Origin: Podocnemis expansa
Lineage: Eukaryota > Chordata > Testudines > Podocnemididae
Direction: 5' to 3'
DNA: 64,000 nucleotides
Assembly (NCBI GenBank): GCA_007922195.1
Contig: ML681998.1
Location: 18,423,995-18,487,994, forward strand
The first letter of the stretch is position 1; each line of letters opens with the position of its first letter. A program made the translations under genes and the position numbers. This document shows positions 1 to 12,695 of the stretch, one piece after another. Below the pieces are notes generated by a model that was given only the letters and a program-made list of their open reading frames with translations, had not been told where the DNA came from and did not search any database.

Positions 1-1861
1 TGATCTCATTTACCACGAGAGTGTAGCTTTGAGTAAAAGAGGTAATTTGGAATGGCATCATAACTCAATGTACGTGAAATTTAAAGAAAAATTTCCATTA
101 AACAGCGTGATTTCGACAAACACAGTTGAGGAGTTAAGGGCATTTTGAAAGCTCAGCAGTCATTGTTTTCTAAACCTTTAGCCAAAGGCAAGGCTAGCAG
201 AGGCATATTTTCATATTAGTCATCTGTTGGCGAAACCTAAGAAATCATTCACTGATGGCGACGATACTCAGGAGACAACGATGGTTGCTACCAACACTTT
301 GTTCAAAGACTTCAAAGATGAAATTTGGACAGCCATCAGGAGCATGCCTTTTGGCGCTTCAACAGTAGCCAGAAGGGTGAAAATGTTGTCCAAGGATTTG
401 TCTCAGCAAATACACCAAGACTTATTAGACTCTGAATGTTTCTCACTGCAGTTTGATGAACAAGTGGACATGACTAATATGGACCAGCTGCTTGTTTCTG
501 TGCAAATGACCTTCAAAGGCTCAACATCAAAGAAGGACTTCCTCACTCTTTTGCCACTCAAAGGGTGAACAAGAGGTGAGGATATTTACAAGGAATTCAA
601 AAGGTATATGACTGAGAAAAACATTCCAAGCAAGAAAGAGGTTTCAATCACTACTCATGGTGCACCGGCAAAGCTAGGTATTAATGCAGACTTTACTGTA
701 CTTTGCAGAACTGATCCTGAAGTCCTCTCCTTTGTCAATTATCACTGTGTTATCCATCAACAAACACTTGCAAGTAAGGTTGTTGATTTTTCTCATGTGA
801 TGACAGTTGTCAAGATTGTCAATTCAAATCGTGAAAGAGGTCTGCAATGTCACTTCTTCAAATTGTTACTTGATGAGCTTGACGCTATCTATGGCAAGCT
901 AATCCTTCATGCGGATGTGAGGTGGTAAAGTCAAGGAAAAGTGTTTCCAGAGATTTTTAGATATGATGCCTGAAACTGTCACCTTTTTAAAATCAAGAAA
1001 TGAGTTGTGCAGCAAGCTGTCAGATGATGCATGGCTACTAGACTTCAGGTTTCTTATGGCTATAATGGCAAAAATTAACTAGCTAAATTGCAGACTGCAG
1101 GGAGGAATAGAGGCTTGTCACACTTGATGAATGCAAGGAATGCCTTCAGCCTGAAACTGGGTCTGTGGGCTTCACAGTTAAGAACAATATGACAAAGCAC
1201 TTCCTAAATCAGCATAAAATCCTACAAAACATCAAAGAGAAAGGGTTACATCCAAAAATGTTCTGTGACTACCTGAACAAATTGGAGAAGAAATTCAAGA
1301 TGATTTCAGGAAGTAAGTCATGATGGGGAAAATTGTCATGTTTATCTCCAACCCTTTTCTTCAGGCAGACATTGGAGAAGTGACAGCAAAATTTCAGCAT
1401 GTGTTTGAGTAAAACTGTGAACTTGACATGGAGATCATCATCATGCAAAATAACTTAGAGCTGAAAGCTAGGCAAAGGGACAAAGACTTTTAGGGACTTG
1501 TAAACAGAGGGAAGTACCCTCTTCTGTCATGCTGTGCGCTGACGATGAAGGCCTACTTGGTTCCACATACCTGTGTGAGGTGGCTTTTTCCCAAGTGAAA
1601 ATCATCTAGTCCAAATATTGTACTCTTCTTACAGATGTTCATCTGATGGCCTATATGAGACTGGCCATCTCAAACAATGACCCAGACTTCAAAGCACTGT
1701 CAGGTAGTGTGCAATCACAGGTGTATCACTAATAAGTGAGCATCATGCATAGCAAACAATTAAGTTTGAGTTTGTGAGAAAGTAGCATTTTTAAAAGGTA
1801 GTGCTTGCATGCATTTAGATGCTAAAAGTGATCTGGTGTTTTAAAAAGTTGGAGACCACTG
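1..1861 (+). mobile_element. hAT (Charlie-like) DNA transposon, decayed, 5' end outside window
   Basis: The right end at 1844-1861 reads AAAGTTGGAGACCACTG, the reverse complement of a CAGTGGTCTCCAACTTT terminal inverted repeat, which is typical of hAT-Charlie elements. The inside carries broken pieces of one transposase in all forward frames (see the pseudogene entry). The left TIR lies before the window start, so the 8-bp target duplication cannot be checked. Stops and frame changes throughout mark it as an old, immobile copy. Confidence 0.85.
5..1731 (+). pseudogene. hAT transposase pseudogene (GTF2IRD2/ZBED-related type)
   Basis: The pieces read in family order. At 5-149 is the end of a BED-type zinc finger followed by KFKEKFPLNS and a stop. 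At 227-568 is a 113-codon block with LAKPKKSFTDG and the first catalytic region, seen as QFDEQVDM. At 608-928 is a 106-codon block with TTHGAPAKLG and NYHCVIHQQTLASK, ending HADVRW then a stop. At about 1540-1731 is the C-terminal dimerisation region, with GSTYLCEVAFSQ and LTDVHLMAYMRL. In the family the TTHGAPA segment is usually a DGAPA segment carrying a catalytic aspartate; here it is histidine. With the internal stops and frame changes the protein cannot be active. Similar transposases gave rise to host genes such as GTF2IRD2 and ZBED5, but nothing here suggests domestication. Confidence 0.85.
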
Positions 1862-2822
1862 TAATAGGGTAAAGGCTGGCATAGGGATCCTATTTCCTTT
1901 TCCCCTCATGTATCAATTACATTACCCTTAAGACATCATCCCACATTCTCCCACTCCCTGAGGTCTCCCTATGTGACCCTCATATAGCCTTCAGTGTCAT
2001 CCCTCTGCTCTTCCCCAATGACACCCTGCACACTGATCACTCCTGTAAGCAGTCCCTCTCCTACCCATCCTGGCATAACTATATATACCACCCTAGCTAG
2101 GCCCCTCCATTACCCAGTTCTACATGCCCTCTCAGCCCTTTCCCTATCCATCCTGAGGTTCTATGTGCTGTGCCTCCCTTCTTCTGTCCCTAGTCAAGCA
2201 GCTTCTACATTTCATTCCTATACATATCACCCTCACCTCGTCCCTCCCCTCCCCAATGTCCTATGTGCCTTCCTGATCCCTCCCCATCCAACTTTCTGCT
2301 CCTGTACATGCTATCTCATCCCTCCTCCTGCTGGATTATAAATAGCCAACTCTCAGACAGTAGAATTCAGTAGAGAAGGAGGCGAAGAAAACTATTGAAG
2401 TAGAGCATGGAGCAGTGGAGACCAAAAAAGAAACAGAAAAGAGTGGGAAGAAGGCTGACAGAAAAAAAGGCTGCAACAAGACAAGGCAAAGAACAGAAGG
2501 ACAAAGACACTCATCCAGTTCTGTCAAGATATCCAGAAACTCTGCAGTAAGCAGCACTGGAAAGGCAAGAAGTTCACCCTAGGTGTGAGCGACCGGGCTG
2601 AGTTCCCACCTTTTGCTCATAACCGAAAGGATTGTGCTTAGACAGATCAGAAGGACCTTTCTTAGATGAATCAGAGTGATTTTTAACTTAAAAGGTTATA
2701 AGTATAAAGAGTCTTACATGTGCCTGAAAATCAAGCTGACCATCTGCAGCCTGGATTAGAAGCTCTCCTTCTCTACCCATTCAGCACCTGTCTGGCCCTA
2801 CCAGCTGAATGCTTACATAGTT
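1862..2822. other. Intergenic, pyrimidine-rich then purine-rich, no gene seen
   Basis: From about 1990 to 2335 the plus strand is strongly C/T rich, and from 2340 to 2560 it is A/G rich. The open frames there reflect this composition and have no recognisable domain. Confidence 0.5.
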
Positions 2823-3263
2823 AAGTGGTGCCTAACCACAGGTCCATGGACATGTTCCAGGGGGTCCACAGCACTTTTCCACACTGGGCCTGGAACCCAG
2901 CTGTGACCCGGATGTTCCCTGCTGGGGTTGTATCCCAGCAGGGGTGGGGGTGTGCAGAGGGCTGCCTGCTACTACTGCTTGCCAGCTGCTGATGCCAGCA
3001 GCTGCTCAGCTTTGCTACCTTGCAGAGGCTGCCTGCCTCCATGCCCCCGGAAGGGGCTAGCTGGCATCCATGGCCAAGGCAGCCCAGCTTACCAGCATTG
3101 GGAGGGCGAGGCGGCCATGGACACAGCAGCTCCCTCTCCATGCCTGGATTCTGGACGCACAGACCAGATTTTGGATGCATGCGGCAAAGATGGAAAAGGG
3201 GGTCCATGACTTTTTTTGCCCTACAAAAGGGGTCCCCGGCCTGCAAAAGGTTGGAAACCATTG
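2823..3263. mobile_element. Non-autonomous hAT element with GC-rich interior
   Basis: The left end AAGTGGTGCCTAACC and right end GGTTGGAAACCATTG are imperfect inverted repeats of the hAT end CAGTGGTTCCCAACC. The flanks ACATAGTT and GTTTAGTG match at only 4 of 8 positions, so the target duplication is degenerate. Overlapping open frames inside come from high GC, not from a gene. Confidence 0.65.
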
Positions 3264-3652
3264 GTTTAGTGTTAATGATAATAGATTGTTAAGTATTTAA
3301 CTGTATAGTTACCTTTGTAATTCATAGAATGATAAGTACTTCAGTTAAATATTTTATTAATAATGTGTGTTTAGTATAAGAATTGCATTAGGTTAAGATT
3401 TTCATTTTTTCTCTACAATACTACTGTATTAGTAAAAATATTTAATAAAGAGAATGTCTGTTTTTGAAAGGATTAATGATTGAGTGTCAATCCTTGACTG
3501 AAGGGCTGTATTTGAGTCTTAGAGGGTCCCTGGATAAAATTTGGTAAACCACCCACACAGGTTGTCCTTGATAGAAGGAAAAACTGGATTCCACTTTCTA
3601 AGCAACATCAAGGAATGACATCTACCCAAAGAGCAGGTGAGTGGCTGCAGAT

Positions 3653-3840
3653 CAGGGGTCTCAAACACAAATCACCATGAGAGCCAGATGAGGATGAGTA
3701 CAGCAGCTTGAGGGCTGCACCACTGAAACCTTTCCATACAATGGTATTGCAAATATCGGTAATGATTGTGTCATTGTGGGCTGCAGAAAATAGCTTTAGG
3801 GGCCACATGCGGCCCACGGGCCATGTATTTGAGACCCCTG
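3653..3840 (+). mobile_element. hAT MITE family A, copy 1 (188 bp)
   Basis: Ends are CAGGGGTCTCAAACAC and TATTTGAGACCCCTG. The flanks CTGCAGAT (3645-3652) and CTGTAGAT (3841-3848) are an 8-bp target duplication with one mismatch. The interior is alignable by eye with copies at 21230, 56157 and 57968. It has no coding capacity. Confidence 0.9.
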
Positions 3841-3848
3841 CTGTAGAT

Positions 3849-4690
3849 CATCACAGCCAAACCTGTGTGGTAAGCTGAACATGACTGAAATAGTGACCTT
3901 AGTTGACAATGCAATTTTTTCTTTTATTTGATTGCAGTTATCTCCTTGACTGAGTAACCTTTTTATTTTATATTAATTTGACTTATAATGACTTAAAATC
4001 TTATTGTAGCCAATAAACTTGTTTGTTTTACCTAAAGCAATGCGATGTTGAATGCAGGGATGTGTAAAGGCCTCACTGGGAGCAAAAGCAGATGCATGTT
4101 AATTTCTTTATTAAATTGATGGACAAGTATAAATGAGTTTGCAAGGCTCAGTGGGGGTGTACATAACCTTGCTAGATAATAGTTCCCGGGGTTGCATCTG
4201 AGACTGGGGTGTTTGCTGAAGGATGATCCCCTGAATGTCTAGTGAGAGCATGCTTCCACTGGTTGAGGGACCAATTAGATGCAGGTGGCTGGCTATGAGC
4301 TTACCCAGGAGTGAGGGTTCACATAGCAAAGTGGAGTAACTTGGGGCCCTACAGTGGCGAATCGGGGAGGCTCTGCGACACATCAGTCCAGACTGCAGGA
4401 AGGAAACATCACACACAGGTACTAAGAGGGAACTAAGGGAGGGTCACAGCTACCCCATCCCTTGCATGGGTCATAAAGAGCAGAGCATATGCGTGACTCT
4501 AATGGATACTGCTAGTAAAATGAATGCTCATGCACATGTGAATTGCGTGTGCATTTACTGTGGGGTTTACAGACCTCACACAAAATCAAAGCATGAAGCA
4601 ATACTGGGCTAGGGAAGCCTCACCCCTCAGAAGGTGTGGGCACACTGCAGATGGAGGGACAGTTTAAAAGGGCCTCAAGGAAGCCTGAAA
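3849..4690. other. Unassigned intergenic sequence, possibly LTR-derived
   Basis: No gene is recognised. It lies directly upstream of a Gypsy-type gag relic, so part could be the old LTR and leader, but I see no matching second LTR and no clear primer binding site. Confidence 0.3.
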
Positions 4691-5455
4691 GAAAATGGGG
4701 AAGAGAGAGTGAAATGGGCCATGGAGATGACAAGTTGCTAATATGGGTTGTGGAGAATCAACAACAGCAAAAGACCCAGTTGCTGCAGCATCTGGGGACA
4801 CAATCAGAAGCAGCAAGCTCTGCAACGACAACAGTAGCATCCTATTAGTGATCTGTTCGCAAAACAGGGGGAGCAGCAGCAACAGCTGACGCAAGAAATA
4901 GTGATGCTGCTACAACCCCAAAACAAGCCATCTAACCCGCCACTAAGGACAGTTAACCCCAACTTTGCTCCAACCCTCCCCTTGAAATGACAAAAATACA
5001 CCCAGACGACAGGTCCAAAGCATTTCTAATGACTTTTGAGAAGGTTGCCCCAGTAGCCCATTGGCTGGTGTAGAACTGTGTGATCCTGGTGGCCCAACAC
5101 TTGACACCAACAAACTAAGCTATATACTGAAGCCTCAGTGAAACAGCTGCACAAGATTCCCTACTCAAGGCAGCCATCCTAGATCCTTTTTGCATTCAGA
5201 TGAGACTCACTGCCAGAGGTCTGGGAAGAGAGACTTTTGGCTGCGCTCAACCCTGCATGGTGGCCCAGACTCTGAAGGAACACTGCTTGGACTCCAGCCC
5301 AATGAAAGAATGGGAATGTACGAGGCAGAGATGACATGCACAATACAACATCAACTGGACACTCTGCTAGAAGCAGTGATGCTGATTGACAACTACATGC
5401 CAAGAACTGGGTATCTCCAAGAAACACAAAGGTGGGACCCAGTCAAACCCTAACC
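4690..5455 (+). pseudogene. Gypsy-type LTR retrotransposon gag relic
   Basis: A glutamine-rich stretch (about 4750-4900, with ENQQQQKTQLLQ) is followed by a capsid-like segment at about 4985-5450: KIHPDDRSKAFLMTFEKVA, then VAHWLV, then after stops KAAILDPFCIQMRL and LLEAVMLIDNYMP. The order and spacing (PxDxxxAFLxTFExVA, then VKAAIL, then LL.A...EN.L) fit vertebrate Gypsy/gmr1-like Gag, the group related to SCAN domains. Several stops interrupt it, and no zinc knuckle, protease or RT follows. It is a dead fragment; assignment to Gypsy is by motif recognition and is moderately secure. Confidence 0.6.
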
Positions 5456-6353
5456 AACTCAGACAACCAGAGGAAAGGTGAGGAGGGGAGATGCAAGAGG
5501 AACCTGGCTATCTAACAAAGCATTTCAGTCCTCAGGTGACTAAACTATTGTGTAGATTAGGGGCAGAGAATAGCAGAGGTCAAGCTCCCACCAATAATGG
5601 CAGGGAACTGATTAGGTATGACATAACCAGATGATCCTAGCCAGAAATCAATGCCACAAACTGCAGAGAAAGATGAAAAAAAAAATACCATTTTTTTATT
5701 CAGTTCTTGAAGCCAAACAGAGTCCTTCCTGAGCTCTGATCTACACTACAAACTTATGTCTTTCAGGAGTTTTGGGTGAATAACATAACCACTGATCAAT
5801 GCAGTTATACAAAGCAAACATTCAGCGTAGATGGCACATTCAGTGTGAAGAGAGTGTGGAAGGAATAATCCAAGGGTTCTCAACCCCTTCACCATTGCAA
5901 CAGAGCTGGAAGTGCTCCCAGCTGTGCATGACACCCTGTGTCGCTGCTGCTCCCCTCACCGTCAAAGAAATCTCCCTGTAAAAGGGATTTTTTGGCAGGT
6001 GGACAAACAGGCGTTGCTGCCCTAATAAAGGGGTCAAGGCCTGGCACCAGGTTCCACCTTGCCCTATCCCAGGGCCCAATCCAACCTCTGCCAGGAGAGC
6101 TCCAACCCCTGCCAGCAAGTAGCAGGCGGCCCCAGCCCAGATCCTGCTGCCGCTGGCCACCACCCCCCCTGCTCACTTGGGGCAGGACCAGCCAGCCCTG
6201 ATGCAGGGCATGAGCCCTGCAGGCCCAGTGGCAGCGACACCCCGGCTGGAGGCTTGACTGGCAGCTCCCAAGGCCTTGAAATAGCTGATTCTGCAGCATC
6301 TCTTAAAAAGCCAGCAGAGTAAAACCAAACTGCTGCCGCAGCTCTCCGTACGC
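5456..6353. other. Intergenic, with a possible decayed hAT left end at 5871
   Basis: At 5871 CAAGGGTTCTCAACCCCTTCACC resembles a hAT left end and is followed by GC-rich filler to about 6350, but no matching right end is found. Open frames on both strands in 5840-6457 overlap each other and have no recognisable domain. Confidence 0.35.
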
Positions 6354-6540
6354 CAGTGGTTTTCAGACTTTGGACTGGGACCCAGTACTGGGTCACCGAC
6401 CCTCAGGCACTGGGTTGGAGTGCCCCCTTCTGCTGCCACCAAAGGAGTGGAATGCACTGCTCAAAGATGTGATTGTTGGTTCACAGGCAAAAATGATTTT
6501 TTTTTAACTGGATCCTGAGAAAAGAAGTTTGAAACCACTG
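6354..6540 (+). mobile_element. hAT MITE family B, copy 1 (187 bp)
   Basis: Left end CAGTGGTTTTCAGACTTTGG, right end AAGTTTGAAACCACTG. Flanks CCGTACGC (6346-6353) and CCTTAGGC (6541-6548) agree at 6 of 8 bases. It has the same length as the inverted copy at 12501-12687 and shares the CCCAGTACTGGGT palindrome with it. Confidence 0.85.
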
Positions 6541-7300
6541 CCTTAGGCTATCAGAAGCAGGCTGGTTTCACACAGCACACTCAGCCATTGTGCCAGGACC
6601 CAGTGGTTCTGAGACCCACTGGTACTAATCCCTTTCCATCCTGCATGCCCACTGATCCTAACTGAACACAGCTGCTGACCCCTGACTTTACACCCATTGA
6701 GCCCTCAATAAGGCACTCAGCTCTGGCCCACAATCTACAGGCCGCTGCTTGTGTATTATTGGCTCTATATCCGCATCTATACATTAACACACTGACAGAA
6801 AAGGAGCCGGAGGTGAGCTCTGACAGCCAGCCAACCTCTCAGAGCCCCAGCCTGTGTCAGCTACAAGCCTCCACCATTTCCTGCAATCATGGATCCCAGC
6901 CTTACACATGCATAGCCTGCGACTGGCTCAGCTTTTCCCGCTGCTCAACCCACCCTGGCAGTGGGCCAGGCCAGCACACCCTTCGCTCACTCCTTGCCAT
7001 CCCAACCCTGCTCCTTCCTGCCACAGGCGCTCAGCTGCCCAGCCCACCACTGATGCTGGGGCAGGCAGCAGGAGGCAATGTTCATAATGGCCATGCTGCA
7101 AGCAGCTGCCCAGCAGCGCCACATGGCTCTGCTGCAGCTGGCCCTAGGGCAGCCGTGGGACCCACACAGGGCTCCTGCTGCCTGTCCCAGCCTAACGCAC
7201 TTGGTGCTTCCCACCTGGCTCTGACGGAGGGTAGTGCTCCCGGCAAAGGCAGACCAGAGCTGGGCATCCCACCCACAGCACTGTGCAACAAAGAGCAAGA
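6541..7300. other. GC-rich non-coding stretch
   Basis: Long open frames appear on both strands (for example 6759-7352 plus and 6987-7355 minus), but they overlap, lack any domain and sit in a GC-rich island. No promoter or splice signals single one out. Probably old transposon filler. Confidence 0.4.
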
Positions 7301-8355
7301 GAAGCATGGACTGACACTTTTTATAGTTTATTTTATTGTACTGTATGTATGACAAAAAAAAAGTTTCTTTTGAATCCTGGTCAGATTATTAACCCTTCAG
7401 TCCAGTTCAACCAAACCTTTTCTAAAGTCATTTTTGTCACTTTATCTTGTGTCTTTTTACTTTGATCGTTGAAACCTGGCTCTGCACCATTCTACATCAT
7501 TCCACTTAGATTTTTAGCAACAGTGTTTGATTACTAAGAGGTCCTGCAGTGTTCAGCCCTTCAAGTGGTCGACATTATTTTCACCTTTTAGTCTTTTTTC
7601 CAGTTTATAAATTTGCTGACCATGGAAAGAAGGATACCATGTATCTGATACTTAGTGGGGCTCATTCCATAAATCCACAACTTGCTTCTTAGGCAATATT
7701 CCACTGAAAATATTTAATAGAAAAATGTTCTTGTAAATATTTTAAGAGAAGAATAAAGTCCTGTCTGTGCAATCGGTTATCTAGGGAAAGAAAGTCCCTT
7801 TCTGCTGAAATAATTTAGTAAGAATTATTTTGCAAGTACACCTAACAGTCAAACATTACCTGATACTTTCCTACACAAAGACCTCTATTCAGCAGTTTTG
7901 AATTTACTTTTCCAAGCTCCACTCTATCTTCTGTTTTGTTCCAGCACTCAAATCAGTACAAGCTAAAGGAAAAAACACCACAACACAATGGAGCAGTCTT
8001 TAATCTTTATTATACTAGTTTTCCAGTAGCATCCACTTATGACAGAAGAAACACTACATATGAGAACTGGAATTAATTTGTTCTTCACCCTCCCACACAC
8101 TACAATACTATTCTGAGGGTTGTATGATCACTTTCACATTCCCAGAACGCATATCAAACTCGCTCTCTGGTCAAACTTGGGCACTATTAACCAATTAAAT
8201 CTAATATTTCTCCACAACAGGTATTACAACCACATACTTCAATGTTTTTTAGTTATAGTATTTGTTACCTGTGTGTTTCTAGTTGCCCCTATCCTAATGA
8301 GTGTACAAAGCTAAATAGATAAAGCACGCTGGGAGAGCTAGGGGAGGCATCTATT
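7301..8355. other. Unique AT-rich intergenic DNA
   Basis: No gene, repeat end or long open frame is recognised. Confidence 0.45.
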
Positions 8356-8358
8356 TTA

Positions 8359-8557
8359 GACTTTGTTCAGATGGTGGAAATTGATCAGCATAAATATTTT
8401 AGAATAACAATTCTGGAAAAATTTGGTGTTCCAGAATAATTCTGTGATCTGACAACTTATTTTGGAATAAAGTTTCTTTTACTCTGGAATATAATGTCTA
8501 CATTGGAAGTTATTCTGCAATAACTATCCCACTCAATCTGACTGTGTAGACAAGCCC
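8359..8557. mobile_element. Short MITE, GGCTATGTCTACAC group (diverged)
   Basis: The right end CTGTGTAGACAAGCCC is followed by TTA (8558-8560). The left end GACTTTGTTCAGATGG is preceded by TTA (8356-8358). The ends are inverted with several mismatches, and TTA would be a 3-bp target duplication as in PIF/Harbinger elements. The interior has repeated TTCTGGAA / TTCCAGAA motifs. Confidence 0.55.
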
Positions 8558-8560
8558 TTA

Positions 8561-11500
8561 GTTGTTGTTAGTGATTCTTTGTTTGTTTTGAAATTGAAGG
8601 GTGAGAGCATTTAACTAGCATAGCTTTACTGATTAGAGCAGGGAACAAGACTGGGAATCACAATATAAATTCTAAAATTGTTAATACCCTTTGACCTCTT
8701 CAGATAGAAAGTGATATACTCGTACTAATTATTAATCTTACTGTACAGCATATTAAGATTTATAAATAATGACAGCAAATTTAAAATACAATAATGAGAT
8801 TGAAAAATTAAAATGGTATAAAGAATCAAAATTACAGCTCCTTATTACATGACAGGTCACAGTTAAAAGATTTTTTGTAATGATTAAGACTTTCGTTTGT
8901 CATTTAACATTATGTAATCATACCGCTACACACTGCTGGGTTCTTAGTGTAAAGACACATAGCATCATTTTTACAATGCTGATAGAATAAATCTGAATGT
9001 ATGTAAGAAGAAGTGCTATAGAAAGTATTTTACATCATCTCACTGAAGCAGCAGTGTAGCAGAGGAATATAAAACTAGGGTAACATTCACAACACAGAGT
9101 TTCATGTAATACTAAAAGTGCTAATGAAATAACTTGTAATTTCCTGCAATGCAGTAATGAAAAGATTTTGAAAATGGCACTTCTTTGTTATTGTCTGATG
9201 TCTGCTTTTAATAACTGCTCTTTCAGTTTGGTTATATTTTTCAAGGTCTGAAGTGGAAGGGAAAGTAAATTGCAACTAATTTGCATAAAGAGAGATGAGA
9301 AAACTGTTACCTATCAGGCAGCATTATGTAAGATTTGTTTTTCTTCGGATCACTTCAGATCCTATTGCAGAAAACAAACATTATTTCAAAAGGTCTTAGG
9401 TTATTTCTTCATTGGCTGTTACCCTCATTGAACACATTTCCTACAATTATTCTTTGTTTTTTTCCTGGTTTGAGAATTAACTTCTGCTCTGGTTAAAAAC
9501 ATATGCATTTTTCTAGTACTGGTGAGAAGTATAGGGTCCTGTAGGCTGTATCCACACTCCCACGCATTCAAGGCCCTGTTGATGTGCAAAAGGCGGGTCA
9601 GAGAGCAAGGAAATTACAGCAGCTGGGTACTTCAGCAGAGCACATGACTAACTAGCACTATTGTGCTGTCAAGCAGTCTCGGTAACATGCATGAGTAAGG
9701 TTATAGCATCACAGGCATCAAGGTTTATTCATTTGTTTGTTTCTCCTGTTTCACATGCCCCATTTGCACCATCTGCTATCAGGGACCTTTCAGGCCCATC
9801 AGGAAATGACTTTCATCAGCATTAGCTATTTATTAAAATATAACTATGCTCTCTGAATTGGCAGTACAGCAGTATGGTAATCCTCCTACCACTACGCCCT
9901 CTCTCTAAGAGCCAAATGGTGACTGGCCTTTGCATGGGTGTACAAAAATGGTACAAAGAGGTTCCCTTCTGTTGGAATCCTTCCCCACGGCACTGGGGCT
10001 GGCCACAATTGCAGTCTTGTATTGTGTGAGTAGAAGGCACTGCCCCAGCAGGGACAGTAAGGAGCCATTCTCTGAACCTGCCATGATGGCCTCCCAGCTA
10101 CAGAAAGGAGTGCATACGGCACTTTCTGTAAAGGATATGAGGCATTTTTAGCACACTAACTGATCCCAGTTGCATGAGTCTATTTACCAAGGCAGGGAGG
10201 CTTACTCCCAGCCACCGTGTAGATGTACTACAGGAGACATCATGGCTCCCCTAAGCCTAAAGGATGGTTCAGCTAATAGGGGCTGTGACCTAATGCCACC
10301 ATTTAACCCAGTGTGGTTTGCATTAACATGTTAACACTTTTACACTATACCTTTGCTCAGGAGAAAGCAGAGCTCAGTTCAAGGTACTAATAGCTATGGT
10401 TATTTTATCAAGTCTGCTTTTTATTCCAGCTGATACCAGATACACTAGTACCCATTTGTAAAATGTGCTTTATATTTATCTGTCTCACAGCAGTGATCAT
10501 GAGACTTCACAATCAAGGAGATCCTCAAATAGAAAGTAAAAATGAAATACGAACTGTTTTTAATTACTGAGTCAAGACTAAAAATCACTATAATTTTAGA
10601 AATGCTATTTGATGTCAGTTATTTCTAAAGTCATCTACCATAATTATGACTTACCTATATCTACTGAGTGAACTCAGTAAGTATGTGCAATATAATTGTC
10701 ACTGTAAAGATAAAAAGCTCTAAAGTTAATTAACTATCAGTTAAAAGACAGGCGCTCTGATCTCCGGGGTCACATAGGAAGGCTGTGGTATTATGTCATT
10801 CTTCTTGCCTGCATTATTGGTGCATGATTTCCTTTCCACTGACAGCTTGTAACCTTTACTCTCTGCTAACAAAGATTCTTTCACTTTCTGTGAAAAGATA
10901 TGGCATAAACCTTTACGGGTTGTTACAGCTCAATGTAAAAAGCTTTTTTTGTATTCTGCTAAAGGTCAAGGCCCTAATACAGATGTGAGTCAACAATATC
11001 ATCATATTTGTGGTTTCCATATGTAGTTATACCAAGTCTTCAGCAAAACATTTGTTTCCTGTGTCTCCTATTCTGCATTTCAACTGAAATTTTGACTCTA
11101 ATAACAGAAGAGTTGCCCACCTGTAAATCGTTACATACATCCAACTATTCTTCATCATTAGCTGACTGAATGAAGTCATGCAGTGAGTCAGTTTCAGTCT
11201 TAGCCATCAACAGTAGCATTCACTGAATTTGACTTTAGAGATTAGTAGCCAAAGTCAATGGTAGCATCGTTTGCTCAGCACCTCAGACAATAAGGTAGAT
11301 TTAGGTGACCAACATTAAAGAGTTTGTTTCGAATATTTTAACCTAACTTGATTGATATAATGATCCAGTATATTTTTATTGACAGCTTTTGTCTCTCTGT
11401 GGTAATGGTGTATATTCTGCTGCTGTTTAAGTCATCCATCCTTCAGGGAGGCACTAGGGTTCCAAGACACTTTTTCTAAAGGTGATGGTAGCTTTGCATT

Positions 11501-12492
11501 CCTACATCCAGTATGTGATCTTTCAATATTGATGTTAATTTGTTTGGTTCTGAATTGTTCACTGTCACAGATTAACTAACCTTTCTTAAGGTCAGGAGGT
11601 AGGCAGGTCTTGCAATTGTGTAGGAAGCTGAAGAAATTAAAAGTAAGTTCTGGTTCCAAGAAACAGAACATTTCCCAGTACAGACCCTTAACAGGAGTAT
11701 TACAAATTTAATGGCCTGCCTGGGAGATGGTTGCAAGAGAATCGGAACATCAAAAACTGGCTGGCTTGCGGGGCAGCAATGACTTTTACAGCAGGTTCTC
11801 AGTTCCTAGTTTAGAATGAAAGACTCTGGCCTGAGAATTAGGAACTGTCACTGGCTCACAGGTGAAGAGTAGCATGCAAAACTGTTTTGTATAACTGGAG
11901 AGGGCACTGGCTGGAGTTGAATCTGTCCCAGAGGTGGTGGGACACAGGCTCGTACCGTCTGTAGACTGTGGCTGCAGAGCATGGCTGTATGTGGAGCATG
12001 CTAAAGATTAGATTGCATAGAATGGTATCAGTTTAATTGTGTTTTCTGTTGTGATAACTCATACTTCTTGATGCACTGATAAAAATAACTTTTATGTTTG
12101 TTGGATCTGCTGTAAAAAATCATCCTGACTAGGGGATCAATTCTGCAAGGCACTGATCACCTCCTGAGAGGTGCTGAGTGCCTTGTGGAGGGTGCTTAAC
12201 ACATTGCAGGGCCTAGGCATGTATGACTTTGCTGCATTAATATCTAGCATATTCCAGAGATGACGGCCAACAAAACAGAAGCACTGTGGCCTTCAGGTTA
12301 GAAGTTAAGAACTTTGTTTTGTGTGGAGTTTATTTGTAATAAGACCCTCTGTTGATCACTGTGCTGTTATGGGTTTCTGGGGCACTTTCATCTGCTAGAG
12401 ACATTTTAGACAGTGTACTTTCTAGCTTAATTATCTATAACGACACTCCCATGTCTGTCTTCCCTGTGTTAACTATGCCTCCAATGCCATTC
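8561..12492. other. Long unique AT-rich intergenic stretch
   Basis: About 3.9 kb without a recognisable gene, transposon end or strong simple repeat. Small open frames at 9822-10151 and 10785-10988 have no domain. It is one of the least repeat-occupied parts of the window, so it is where a conserved regulatory element would be easiest to look for. Confidence 0.45.
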
Positions 12493-12500
12493 CTCTAATG

Positions 12501-12687
12501 CAGTGGTTTTCAAACTTTTTTTCCTAATATCAAGTTGAAAAAAATACTTTATGCAGATGACCCAACAATTACATCTTTCAGCAATGCATTCTAGTGTTTT
12601 GGTGGGAGCAGCAGGGTGCACTGTGACCCAGTAGCTGAGGGTCTGCAGCCCAGTACTGGGTCCTGACCCTAAGTTTGAAAACCACTC
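12501..12687 (-). mobile_element. hAT MITE family B, copy 2 (187 bp, inverted)
   Basis: Begins CAGTGGTTTTCAAAC and ends GTTTGAAAACCACTC. Flanks CTCTAATG (12493-12500) and CTTTAATG (12688-12695) form an 8-bp target duplication with one mismatch. The interior, including CCCAGTACTGGGTC, is the reverse complement of the copy at 6354-6540. Confidence 0.9.
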
Positions 12688-12695
12688 CTTTAATG

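Noticed and set aside
3849..4690. Possible LTR upstream of the Gypsy gag relic
   Set aside because: No second LTR, TG...CA ends or primer binding site that I can support.
6759..7352. Open frame of 197 codons, plus strand, with overlapping frames on both strands
   Set aside because: GC-rich composition opens several frames at once; no domain, no codon pattern and no splice signals.
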